DNA of 64,000 bases. Source: Lacibacter cauensis. GTDB taxonomy: Bacteria > Bacteroidota > Bacteroidia > Chitinophagales > Chitinophagaceae. The stretch's first letter is position 1. Each line of letters begins with the position of its first letter. The stretch is from contig NZ_VLLE01000004.1 of the NCBI RefSeq assembly GCF_007830055.1, positions 525,248 to 589,247 of the forward strand, in the 5' to 3' direction. Positions 1-7,990 of this stretch are shown piece after piece. The position numbers and the translations under genes were made by a program. The notes beneath the pieces were generated by a model that saw only the letters and a program-made list of their open reading frames with translations, did not search any database and had not been told where the DNA came from.

Positions 1-240
1 AAAATACAGCTGAGCAAAAAAGAAAGTATGCTGCTGCACCTGCTCATCGAAAACAAGAACGAGGTAGTAACCCGTGAAAAAATTTTACAGGTTGTTTGGG
101 GCTACAACGTATATCCTACCACACGCACCATCGATAACTTCATCCTCAGCTTCCGTAAGTATTTTGAAGAAGACAGCCGCAACCCGGTTTATTTCCACTC
201 TGCAAGAGGTGTGGGGTATCGGTTTGTGATTGGGGAGTGA
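1..240 (+). CDS. Response regulator, C-terminal DNA-binding domain (5'-truncated)
   Basis: The reading frame is open from the first base of the window, so the gene starts upstream and only about the last 79 residues are present. They form an OmpR/PhoB-type winged-helix domain: the pattern LSKKESMLLHLLIENKNEVV, then EKILQVVWG, the recognition helix region TRTIDNFILSFRKYFE and the closing wing HSARGVGYRFV. Proteins of this family are phosphorylated by a histidine kinase and bind promoter DNA. The receiver domain and the partner kinase lie outside the window, so the signal is unknown. Confidence 0.9.
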   Translation, partial: KIQLSKKESMLLHLLIENKNEVVTREKILQVVWGYNVYPTTRTIDNFILSFRKYFEEDSRNPVYFHSARGVGYRFVIGE

Positions 241-277
241 ACCTGATAATTAAGATAATTACAGCTTTTGCAACAGT

Positions 278-652
278 ATGGAAAACAACGATACTATTTT
301 CTCAGATATTCAAAAGTCTGAAACAGAAGCATCTTATTTCAAAAAATTCTCGGCAAGCTTGATCGACTGGATTTTTGAGTTAGCACTAATATTCAGTTCT
401 TACATCTTTTTGCCCAGAAGTATCATTTTAGAAATTTCGGATTCAGATTCAATTCTGCGATTCTTTATCATATTAATCTTCATTATTCTTTACAGGCTTG
501 TATGCCTATTGTTGTTTAACAAAACAATCGGCATGGGACTGTTACGCTTAAAGTATCTCAACAGCAGTTTACAACCGCTATCTGTTAAAGAGAAGATCAT
601 TGCATCTTTCGCACCAAAAGTGTCGGATATTAAAACATACAACAACGGCTAA
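278..652 (+). CDS. RDD family membrane protein
   Basis: A 124-residue protein with two hydrophobic segments, about residues 30-47 and 61-79. The stretch FSASLIDWIFE before the first segment and NKTIGMGLLRLKYL after the second match the RDD family layout, although the first conserved Arg is replaced. RDD proteins are small inner-membrane proteins of mostly unknown function, some linked to ion transport. It lies 37 bases after the response regulator and may be cotranscribed with it. It is short for the family, with little after the second helix. Confidence 0.7.
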   Translation: MENNDTIFSDIQKSETEASYFKKFSASLIDWIFELALIFSSYIFLPRSIILEISDSDSILRFFIILIFIILYRLVCLLLFNKTIGMGLLRLKYLNSSLQPLSVKEKIIASFAPKVSDIKTYNNG

Positions 653-668
653 TAAGATTTTTCTTTCC

Positions 669-849
669 CAGCAACGTCTCCCGATAGATAATGCTGACAT
701 TTAGCAAAAAGTTAATGGGGACGTTGCGTGCTACGAAGGAAGCTAATATCTAGCATATGTTTGTTATTGCATACTCATCTACTTACACGCAACGTCCTCC
801 TCGAACTCTGTAATAAAATTGCAACTAATTGCAAGGAGAGACGTTGCTG
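669..849. repeat. Nested inverted-repeat element with four GCAACGTC cores
   Basis: This is most of the 336-base gap between the RDD gene and the hydrolase gene, and no ORF is credible in it. The outer arms are CAGCAACGTCTC (669-680) and GAGACGTTGCTG (838-849), perfect over 12 bp. The inner arms are GGACGTTGCGTG (719-730) and CACGCAACGTCC (786-797), also perfect over 12 bp. All four arms share the core GCAACGTC/GACGTTGC. The arrangement is two roughly 63-bp units in opposite orientation about 55 bp apart, which resembles a BIME/MITE-type dispersed element. The identity of the family is not known to me. Confidence 0.75.
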
Positions 850-988
850 AGAAGAAATTTGTTCGAAAGTATGATCATTGGAGTATAGTGAACCTCTGCT
901 TGATTTGATTTTTTATAGGTTGGTGTCTCGAGGGTGATCGATAAGAAAAGTGGATTGTATGATTATCTTTAGAACAAAAAAGTGACCC

Positions 989-1729
989 ATGGCAGCAACA
1001 AAATGGACCATCAAAAGAGTTCTCAAAACAATTTGGGTAGCTGCAGGTCTGCTGTTCACTTGCTGCATGATCTATTCTTATCAGGCAAAAAATGTAGAGC
1101 CCGCTTTGCTTAAAAGCGATACAAACCTTATCGTACAACAAACCGATTCGTATTACCTGTTCACTCCACGCCAACCGTTTACCCAAGTCGTATTTTTTTA
1201 TCCGGGCGCTATGGTTGAAACAAAAGCGTATGCTCCGCTTTGTAATGCACTTGCTAAAAAGAATCTTCAGGTGTACTTAATTAAAATGCCGTGGCGACTC
1301 GCATCAAAAGGTTACAACAAACCAAAAGAACTCAAGTTATTTACAGACAGCAGTAAAACATTTATTCTTGCAGGCCATTCCCAGGGAGCAAAAATGGCGG
1401 CGCAGTTTGTCTATGAAAATCCGGGGCTGATCGATAAGCTTATCCTTATCGGCACTACCCACCCACGGGATATTTCATTGGCCGAAGCAACTATTCCAAT
1501 ACTTAAAATTTATGGCACAAACGATGGCGTTGCAGATGAAAAAACAATTATTGCCAATAAGCATCAACTTCCGTCTGCAACAAGCTTTGTAAAAATAGAG
1601 GGCGCCAATCATGCTCAGTTTGGCTATTATGGTTTTCAGTTGGGCGATGACAAAGCCAGCATCAGCAGAGAGCAACAGCTGCAGTTAACTGTAAACAGCA
1701 TCATAAATTTTTTGAACAGCGAGCGTTAA
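989..1729 (+). CDS. Alpha/beta hydrolase, membrane-anchored or exported
   Basis: This 246-residue protein has a hydrophobic N-terminal segment (about residues 12-30) that would act as an anchor or signal. The alpha/beta hydrolase core follows: the nucleophile elbow GHSQG with Ser131, a candidate acid Asp179 in YGTNDG, and His208 in GANHAQFG. It matches the small alpha/beta hydrolase_5 type whose substrates are mostly unknown; esterase or lipase activity is an inference. It lies upstream of the DinB-like gene with a 51-base gap. Confidence 0.8.
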   Translation: MAATKWTIKRVLKTIWVAAGLLFTCCMIYSYQAKNVEPALLKSDTNLIVQQTDSYYLFTPRQPFTQVVFFYPGAMVETKAYAPLCNALAKKNLQVYLIKMPWRLASKGYNKPKELKLFTDSSKTFILAGHSQGAKMAAQFVYENPGLIDKLILIGTTHPRDISLAEATIPILKIYGTNDGVADEKTIIANKHQLPSATSFVKIEGANHAQFGYYGFQLGDDKASISREQQLQLTVNSIINFLNSER

Positions 1730-1780
1730 TTGCTAAAGCATCGAGCCGTTGCTATAAGAAGGTTTTCATTAATTTTAATC

Positions 1781-2623
1781 ATGCCATCATCAACCTATCC
1801 TCCCCTCAACACCCTTCCGCTTATTCCGAAGCTGGATGCATTACTGATTGATCTATTGCAATCACTATCGCCGGAAGAATGGCAGGCGCCAACAGTTGCC
1901 AAACTGTGGACGGTGAAGGATGTAGCTGCACATCTGCTCGATACAACGTTGCGGAATATCTCTACCTCACGTGATGGTTTCTTTGGTGAAAAAGCGGAGA
2001 ACATTCATTCCTATGCCGACCTGGTTGCATTCTTAAACAACCTCAACATGAGCTGGACTAACACGGCCAAACGTATCAGTCCGCAGTTATTAATCACATT
2101 GCTGCAACAATCTTGTAAGGAGTATGATGCACATCTGCAAACACTCGATCCTTTTGCTCCTGCCATCTTCTCTGTTGCATGGGCCGGGCAGGAAACATCA
2201 CCCAACTGGTTTCATATTGCAAGGGAATACACCGAAAAATTTTTACACCAGCAACAGATACGTGATGCAGTTGGTAAACAGGCTTTGTTTACCAAAGAAC
2301 TGTTCGGTCCGTTTATCGATACGTTCATGTACGCATTGCCACACACTTATCGGAACGTTGATGCTGCCATTGGTACAACCGTAAAAGTGGTTGTTACAAC
2401 GGATATTGGCGGCGAGTGGATCATCTCTAAACAAAAACCAGGCTGGCAGTTCGTTTCATCAATCAGCACTGAACCCAATGGCTCACTGTCCATTGATCCA
2501 AACACTGCCTGGAAACTGTTTTCGAAAAGTATGCAACCTGCAGATGCATTACCGCTTGTTGAACTTGCAGGCGAAAAAACACTTGCAGCAAACGCTTTGC
2601 AAATGGTTTCGGTAATGGCATAA
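1781..2623 (+). CDS. DinB-like / maleylpyruvate isomerase N-terminal domain protein
   Basis: The ATG at 1781 is preferred over an in-frame TTG at 1730 that directly follows the previous stop, because the family homology begins close to the ATG. The protein has 280 residues. The segment LWTVKDVAAHLLDTTLRN near the N-terminus is the helical-bundle signature of the TIGR03083/DinB superfamily, in which a metal is bound by histidines and thiol-dependent reactions are common. A second part near residues 200-270 resembles the C-terminal region of mycothiol-dependent isomerase-like proteins. Bacteroidota lack mycothiol, so the actual cofactor is unknown. Confidence 0.7.
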   Translation: MPSSTYPPLNTLPLIPKLDALLIDLLQSLSPEEWQAPTVAKLWTVKDVAAHLLDTTLRNISTSRDGFFGEKAENIHSYADLVAFLNNLNMSWTNTAKRISPQLLITLLQQSCKEYDAHLQTLDPFAPAIFSVAWAGQETSPNWFHIAREYTEKFLHQQQIRDAVGKQALFTKELFGPFIDTFMYALPHTYRNVDAAIGTTVKVVVTTDIGGEWIISKQKPGWQFVSSISTEPNGSLSIDPNTAWKLFSKSMQPADALPLVELAGEKTLAANALQMVSVMA

Positions 2624-2657
2624 CAGATTTTGCTATCTTACAGCAAACAATTCAACG

Positions 2658-3737
2658 ATGCTTCGCTCCTGCTTTTCGGCCTGCATATTTGCAGTTTTCT
2701 TTTGTGCATGTAATCAAACTCCACAACAAAATAATAAGAACTGGACTTTAACAGGCTTTGTAAAAGAGGACAGCCTCAATCCCATCCTTCAACCCGATTC
2801 GTTGCAGCAATTTGTTTGTCCGGTAAGCAACCAAACCGTGCAGTGGGAAGAACGGAATGTATTAAATCCTTCAGCTGTTGTAAAAGATGGAAAAGTGTAT
2901 TTGCTCTATCGTGCACAGGACCGAAACATGACTTCCCGTTTAGGGCTGGCCGTTAGTGAAGATGGTTTGCATTTTACAAAAATGAAGCAGCCGGTATTCT
3001 ATCCTTCCAACGACAGTATGCAAGTCTACGAATGGAAAGGCGGCGTAGAAGATCCTCGTTTGGTAGAAAGCGAAGACGGTACGTACATCCTCACGTATAC
3101 TTCATACGATGGCAAAACAGCCAGGCTTTGTTTAGCTACTTCAAAAGATCTGCAAACATGGACCAAACATGGTCTTGTATTAAGCGATGCAAAGTATAAA
3201 AACAGCTGGTCGAAATCGGGAGCAATTGTTGCAAAACAAAACGGAAGCAAAATGATTGCAACAAAAATCAACGGCAAGTACTGGATGTATTTTGGCGATA
3301 CCGATCTGTTCATGGCATCGTCTGCTGATCTTATTCACTGGACGGTTGCAGAAAATGAAGAGAGCAAAAAGATGATCAGTGTACTGCATCCACGCATGGG
3401 CTATTTCGACAGCCGCCTGGTTGAACCGGGTCCGTATGCCTTACTGAAAGACGAAGGTGTGTTGCTCATTTACAATGGCAGCAATGCCGCCAACTTCAAT
3501 GATTCTTCAATGCCGAAGTTTACCTATGCTGCAGGCCAGGCGTTGTTTGCAAAAGATGCACCGTGGAAACTCATCGGCAGAACCGATTCGAATTTCATTC
3601 GTCCTGATAAAGATTATGAACGTATTGGCGAAGTAAATGAAGTGTGCTTTGTAGAAGGGCTGGTGTACTTCAACAATAAATGGTTGTTGTATTATGGTAC
3701 AGCCGATTCTAAAATTGCGGTGGCGGTAAAAGAATAA
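2658..3737 (+). CDS. Glycoside hydrolase family 130 lipoprotein
   Basis: A 359-residue protein with a signal peptide ending in a lipobox (FFCAC), so it should be a lipoprotein. The five-bladed propeller motifs of GH130 are visible: EERNVLNPSAVV, YLLYRAQD, GGVEDPRLV, SWSKSGAIV, FDSRLVEPGP and EVCFVEGLV. GH130 enzymes are beta-mannoside phosphorylases or, in some branches, hydrolases acting on mannosides; lipoprotein members are more likely hydrolases because phosphate and phosphosugar use fits the cytoplasm. The Asp in VEDPR is the expected catalytic acid. Its stop codon directly abuts the stop of convergent batD. Confidence 0.85.
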   Translation: MLRSCFSACIFAVFFCACNQTPQQNNKNWTLTGFVKEDSLNPILQPDSLQQFVCPVSNQTVQWEERNVLNPSAVVKDGKVYLLYRAQDRNMTSRLGLAVSEDGLHFTKMKQPVFYPSNDSMQVYEWKGGVEDPRLVESEDGTYILTYTSYDGKTARLCLATSKDLQTWTKHGLVLSDAKYKNSWSKSGAIVAKQNGSKMIATKINGKYWMYFGDTDLFMASSADLIHWTVAENEESKKMISVLHPRMGYFDSRLVEPGPYALLKDEGVLLIYNGSNAANFNDSSMPKFTYAAGQALFAKDAPWKLIGRTDSNFIRPDKDYERIGEVNEVCFVEGLVYFNNKWLLYYGTADSKIAVAVKE

Positions 3738-5555
3738 CTAAACGGAATGTTTTGTTTCGATCTGTTGTAACAGGTTATTCGCAGCATGCAATAATTCTTC
3801 CCGGTCGTCATTCAATTCAACCGGGCTAAACACAGCCAGTTCGCAAGTGCTCATGATTTGCTGATATTGTTCTGCTTCGTCCATCAACTGCTGCTGTTTT
3901 AGTAAGGATACTGTAGACAGCGTATTCACTGCTTGTGCCTCCAGTTTATACCGATCAATCATATAATCCTGCATGCCCTGCATCAGCATGGTATAAAACT
4001 GTTTTTTATGTGTGCTGTTTATGGTATCGGCAGCTGGCTGTAAAAAATTTTCAATACTTGTTTTTGCTATTTCAGGTATTGGGTTATCTTCTGTAAGGGG
4101 AGTTACTACAGCCGTTTCCTTTTTTGTTCGCTTTGCCTGTATCAGCAATACAGCTATCATCAGCACTAAAATTATTGAGCCAACCGAAGCTACCCAAACC
4201 CAACGAGGCGTTCCCTCATCTTCCAACACAGCCTGTTCAAATACAGGCGTTTTCCGTTTTACTGCTGCGGTAACCTGCAGTTGCAGCGTATCACTCTTAA
4301 GTGTGTGATAGGTTTTTGTTGCTTCATCGAAATACGAAAACTGAATAGCCGGCACAACAAAGGTGCCCGTTTGTGTAACAGAAAAGGGAATATCGAATGT
4401 TTTGCTTCCGCTGATGGGCGCATGTTGTTTATCGAGATTTTCTGTAAGTCTTGCGTCGAATGAATCAACCCCTGAAGGCCATTTCACCACCGGCGCTGTA
4501 ATCATCGGTAGATTTCCTTTGCCTTTAATAACAATCCGTAATGTGGCATTATCGTTCGCTGCAATACGATTGTTGAGCAATGCTGTTTCCATCGTAAATG
4601 TTCCCACTGCGCCATTAAAACTTTCCGGTTTGTTTTTTTCGGGTACGTCCAGCACTTTTACTTTCAGTTCATCGCTTTTCAGTACCACTCTTTCTTCTAT
4701 TGTACCCGCACTTTCTATCTCCGCCTCTTTCATTTTATCCATTACTGCGTCGAGCCAGGTACTGGTTTCTTTTGTACTGCGTACTTTTGCTTTAATTAAC
4801 CGTACAAGATTTTCTACTTCAACCGGCTCAATGGTCAGTTCGCCCGACTGCAACGGAAACAACTGTACTTTGCGAATGAGATAGCAGTTGTACATCTTGC
4901 CGTTGACCATTTCTTTTGAAAAATTTCCAGACTCAGGTTGTTCCATATCCACTACCGAAAAACCATTCAGCGATGGGCGTTTAACAATCTTCGATTCACT
5001 GTCGAGGCGTGTAAATAATTTAAACGTAGCAAGCACCGGTTCACCTACATAGCAACGTTGTTTATCGATGGTTGCTTTCACAAAAAGATTCTTTGTAATT
5101 TTTTCTTTGAAGGTTTCGTTCGGCAGTAAATAATAATCCGGACGTTCTTCTGCAACAGCCTGTTCGGCGGCCGGCTTGACAAAAATTACCAAACCAAGCG
5201 AAGTAACTATTTTGCCACTTGCTTTAACAGTGGCAGGTTCAATTGACAAGCGTCCTTTTGTTTTTGGGCGAAGTGTAACCGTGTACGTTACATATTCGGT
5301 AAGCGAACCGTTGACCCAGGTTACACCAGTTGTTTTATCGTAACCACCTATTTTTTCAAAATTGTGGAAAGCAGGCGGAATAAATTCGTCTACCTCATTA
5401 GTGCCTTCAACCACAAACTGCAGTTGAAATGTTTCAGTTAACTGCACCACTGTTTTACTGGGCAATACGGCCAGCTTTACCTGTGCAGTTGCAACAGTGA
5501 TAACCAGTAACAGTATTGCTGTGCAACTAAAACGATATAACGGCTGCGTGTACAT
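3738..5555 (-). CDS. batD: BatD-like oxygen-tolerance membrane protein
   Basis: The start is placed at MYTQPLYRF (5555), directly ahead of a signal peptide ending ATAQ; an in-frame ATG at 5588 would only add a polar extension. The 605-residue product has repeated Ig-like beta domains in the periplasm, including GTNEVDEFIPPAF near the N-terminus, and one membrane helix near residues 460-480 followed by a cytoplasmic tail. This is the BatD layout. In Bacteroides the Bat proteins aid aerotolerance. The usual batA, batB, batC and batE neighbours are not in this window. Confidence 0.85.
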   Translation of the reverse strand: MYTQPLYRFSCTAILLLVITVATAQVKLAVLPSKTVVQLTETFQLQFVVEGTNEVDEFIPPAFHNFEKIGGYDKTTGVTWVNGSLTEYVTYTVTLRPKTKGRLSIEPATVKASGKIVTSLGLVIFVKPAAEQAVAEERPDYYLLPNETFKEKITKNLFVKATIDKQRCYVGEPVLATFKLFTRLDSESKIVKRPSLNGFSVVDMEQPESGNFSKEMVNGKMYNCYLIRKVQLFPLQSGELTIEPVEVENLVRLIKAKVRSTKETSTWLDAVMDKMKEAEIESAGTIEERVVLKSDELKVKVLDVPEKNKPESFNGAVGTFTMETALLNNRIAANDNATLRIVIKGKGNLPMITAPVVKWPSGVDSFDARLTENLDKQHAPISGSKTFDIPFSVTQTGTFVVPAIQFSYFDEATKTYHTLKSDTLQLQVTAAVKRKTPVFEQAVLEDEGTPRWVWVASVGSIILVLMIAVLLIQAKRTKKETAVVTPLTEDNPIPEIAKTSIENFLQPAADTINSTHKKQFYTMLMQGMQDYMIDRYKLEAQAVNTLSTVSLLKQQQLMDEAEQYQQIMSTCELAVFSPVELNDDREELLHAANNLLQQIETKHSV

Positions 5556-5630
5556 ACGGTACAAAATTAACCGAAGATGAGCGGGCATGTGTTGCCGCTG
5601 CTGTAAGTTGCTGTTAAAATCAATCAGTGG

Positions 5631-6347
5631 TTACAAATCGCCCAGTTGCGGACGAATAACAAGCTCTTCCACACATGCCTGTGGCGATAATTGCGAACAG
5701 CTGAAAACCATTTGAGCAATATCTGCTGCTTCCATAATGCGTTTATCCGAATTGTCATAATCGCCCCAGGAATCGGTTAGCACAGCACCGGGAAAAACAG
5801 ACGTTACTTTGATTAAATGCTGCTTCATTTCCTCCCGCAGGTTTTTGCTGAAGCCGTATAATGCAAATTTACTGATACTGTATGCGCCGCCGTTTGCATA
5901 AGCGTTGAGTGAAGCAATAGAGCACATGTTGAAGATGTGTCCTCGTGTACCCGATACCGGACTTTGCTTCATCATTTGCGGTAACAGTTTGCGGGTGAGG
6001 TGATAGGCGCTGTACAGGTTTACAGCCATCATTTCTTCCAGCACACCACGTTCTTCGTTATGTACACTGCCGGGTAAAAAATTACCGGCGTTGTTTACCA
6101 GCACATCGATATTGATGCTGTTATCCAAAATCCACTGGCCAAAATTTTCCACTTCTTCCTGTTTGCTCAGGTCTCTTGCTTTGGCTTTGATTTTTACCCC
6201 CGGATATTTGGTGAGCAGTTCTTCCATGGTTTTGTACAAGGCCACTTCGTTTTTCGAGCACAGGTACAACGCATGCCCATTGGCAGCATATACTTCTGCA
6301 ACAGCTTTGCCGATTCCTCTAGACGCTCCGGTAATAACAACGTTCAT
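5631..6347 (-). CDS. Short-chain dehydrogenase/reductase (SDR)
   Basis: A 238-residue Rossmann-fold oxidoreductase. The cofactor motif TGASRGIG is at residues 6-13, the NNAG motif is in VLVNNAGNF, and the catalytic pair is in YSISK with an upstream Ser in MCSIASLNAY. The length is usual for classical SDRs. Substrate cannot be read from the sequence. It is transcribed divergently from the YjjG-type gene across an 86-base region that contains degenerate AGATT-type repeats. Confidence 0.88.
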   Translation of the reverse strand: MNVVITGASRGIGKAVAEVYAANGHALYLCSKNEVALYKTMEELLTKYPGVKIKAKARDLSKQEEVENFGQWILDNSINIDVLVNNAGNFLPGSVHNEERGVLEEMMAVNLYSAYHLTRKLLPQMMKQSPVSGTRGHIFNMCSIASLNAYANGGAYSISKFALYGFSKNLREEMKQHLIKVTSVFPGAVLTDSWGDYDNSDKRIMEAADIAQMVFSCSQLSPQACVEELVIRPQLGDL

Positions 6348-6433
6348 GATTTCAGATTTTAGATTGTAGATTGCAGATTTTTAGCAGACTGTGCAATTAC
6401 CACAAATCTAAAATCGTAATTCTGAAATCTGAA
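6348..6433. repeat. Intergenic simple repeats with inverted arms between divergent genes
   Basis: The short region holds variants of ATTTCAGATTTTAGATT on the left and AATCTAAAATC...CTGAAATCTGAAAT on the right, so its two halves are loosely inverted. It must also hold the start signals for both divergent genes, but no clear TAnnTTTG box was found. Confidence 0.45.
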
Positions 6434-7132
6434 ATGAAATATCGTCACTTGTTTTTCGATCTTGATCATACCCTGTGGGATTTTGATGCCAATGCCATGG
6501 AAACGCTGGCCGATGTGTACCGGGATCTGCAACTGGAAGCAGCAGGCGTAAACGATTTTGATGCGTTTTGCAAACACTACCTGCATCACAATGCCGTACT
6601 GTGGGATCGCTACCACAACGGTTATATTTCTGCTGACGATCTGAAATGGAAACGGATGTGGCGCACCTTGCTGGAGTTTAAAATCGGCAGTGAAGAACTG
6701 GCCCGTAAAATGAGTGGTTATTTTCTGGAAGTATTGCCTACCAAACAAAACCTGTTTCCGTACACACACGAAATACTGCAACATCTCAAGGAAAAAGAAT
6801 ACAGGCTGCACCTTATTACCAACGGGTTTGAAAAAACACAATGGCGCAAACTCGATAACAGTAAGCTGGGTCAGTATTTTGAAGAAGTAATTACCAGCGA
6901 AACCAGCAACAGTGTAAAGCCCAACAAAGAAATTTTTGATTATGCGTTGCGCATTACCGGTGCAGAATTGCAGCAAAGCATTATGATCGGCGATAATTTA
7001 GATGCAGACATTAAAGGTGCGATCAATGCCGGCATGGATTCCATCTTTGTCAATCACATCAATGCCGATTTAAAAGGAATAAAGCCGACGTATGTAATTA
7101 CGCATTTGAAGGAGCTGGAGGGGATATTTTGA
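6434..7132 (+). CDS. YjjG family noncanonical pyrimidine nucleotidase (HAD)
   Basis: The start is ATG at 6434 (MKYRHLFFDLDHTLWDFD), where the HAD homology begins; upstream in-frame codons come from the intergenic repeat. The 232-residue product has HAD motif I DLDHT (Asp9 and Asp11), motif II TNGFEKTQ, a motif III Lys in SVKPNKEIF and motif IV IGDNLDADIKGA. The cap region follows motif I, as in YjjG/YfnB enzymes that dephosphorylate nucleoside 5'-monophosphates, including noncanonical pyrimidines. Confidence 0.88.
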   Translation: MKYRHLFFDLDHTLWDFDANAMETLADVYRDLQLEAAGVNDFDAFCKHYLHHNAVLWDRYHNGYISADDLKWKRMWRTLLEFKIGSEELARKMSGYFLEVLPTKQNLFPYTHEILQHLKEKEYRLHLITNGFEKTQWRKLDNSKLGQYFEEVITSETSNSVKPNKEIFDYALRITGAELQQSIMIGDNLDADIKGAINAGMDSIFVNHINADLKGIKPTYVITHLKELEGIF

Positions 7133-7185
7133 GCATTGTAAGTTTATTAGATGCTAATCAGTGTCAAGTATGGGCCCTTAAACTT

Positions 7186-7223
7186 TTGTTGTATTTGAAT
7201 AAAATCAAGTTAAAATACAACAA
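7186..7223. other. Hairpin of unknown role after the YjjG-type gene
   Basis: The arms TTGTTGTATTT (7186-7196) and AAATACAACAA (7213-7223) are perfectly complementary over 11 bp with a 16-base loop. It lies 53 bases past the nucleotidase stop. It lacks a GC-rich stem or T tract, so it is not a standard terminator. Confidence 0.5.
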
Positions 7224-7239
7224 CACTATTGAGCAAATG

Positions 7240-7266
7240 AAAGCCCGATTCAAAGAACCGGGCTTT
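7240..7266. terminator. Putative terminator between yjjG-type gene and psd
   Basis: AAAGCCCG (7240-7247) pairs with CGGGCTTT (7259-7266) around an 11-base loop. It sits between two convergent genes. T tracts are short on both strands, so termination would be modest; it could serve either direction. Confidence 0.55.
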
Positions 7267-7297
7267 AAAATTTGATTTCCTTTTTTGCAACTCACTA

Positions 7298-7954
7298 TCA
7301 GTATTCTGCCAGCACGGTAACACCACCTTTCACCACTTCGTTCAACTTTACATTGATCTTCGTGCCAACAGGCAACAGAATATCCACACGTGAACCAAAT
7401 TTGATGAAGCCAAGCTCTCCGCCTTGTTCTACTTTTTGTCCGGGCTGCAGGTAGTTGACAATGCGTTTTGCAACAGCGCCTGCAATTTGTTTTACGAGGA
7501 TAACAATACGATCATTGCTGAGTACAACACTGTGGCGTTCGTTCTCGGTGGATGATTTGGGATTCCATGCAACGAGGTATTTGCCTTTATGGTATTGCGA
7601 ATAGTTGACTTCGCCTGCAATTGGATTGAGGTTCACATGCACATTCGCCGGACTCATAAACACACTCAGCTGAATGCGTTTGTCTTTGAAATATTCTTCA
7701 TCCACAATTTCTTCAATAACCACCACCTTACCATCGCAGGGGCTGTAAATGGCATTGGGATTAATGGGTGTAACACGACGAGGTATGCGGAAAAACGAAA
7801 CGATAAACAAAAAGAAAAACAAGGTTACTGCAAAAATGAGCCATGCAACAACGGGTAATACCGGGCTAAGAAAATTAAACGCAAGCAGGTTAATAACTAC
7901 AAATAAAACTGCTGCAATGGAAATACTCTTAAAGCCTTCTCTGTGAATTGTCAT
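7298..7954 (-). CDS. psd: Phosphatidylserine decarboxylase family protein
   Basis: The start is ATG at 7954 (MTIHREGFKSISIA); an upstream in-frame codon at 7981 would add only nine residues. The 218-residue product has two close hydrophobic segments (about residues 10-50), then YSPCDGKVVVIEE, FMSPANVHVNLNP and FGSRVDILLP. The Gly-Ser in FGS is the autocleavage site that makes the pyruvoyl group in the short archaetidylserine/phosphatidylserine decarboxylase type. It makes phosphatidylethanolamine, and its position downstream of cdsA fits a phospholipid role. Confidence 0.93.
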   Translation of the reverse strand: MTIHREGFKSISIAAVLFVVINLLAFNFLSPVLPVVAWLIFAVTLFFFLFIVSFFRIPRRVTPINPNAIYSPCDGKVVVIEEIVDEEYFKDKRIQLSVFMSPANVHVNLNPIAGEVNYSQYHKGKYLVAWNPKSSTENERHSVVLSNDRIVILVKQIAGAVAKRIVNYLQPGQKVEQGGELGFIKFGSRVDILLPVGTKINVKLNEVVKGGVTVLAEY

Positions 7955-7990
7955 ACAAGAAATTGAGCAGCGAAAGTACAAAGATTCGGC

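Noticed and set aside
875-1186. Minus-strand frame at the start of the alpha/beta hydrolase gene
   Set aside because: Overlaps the signal anchor of a well-supported gene and gives no domain.
4363-4884. Long plus-strand frame opposite batD
   Set aside because: Serine-rich low-complexity translation caused by the codon usage of the real minus-strand gene.
6359-6976. Open frame of about 205 codons on the minus strand opposite the YjjG-type gene
   Set aside because: It is antisense to a clear HAD protein with all motifs, and its translation has no recognisable domain.
7186-7223. Intrinsic terminator for the YjjG-type gene
   Set aside because: The 11-bp stem is AT-rich and has no T tract; kept only as a hairpin of unknown role.
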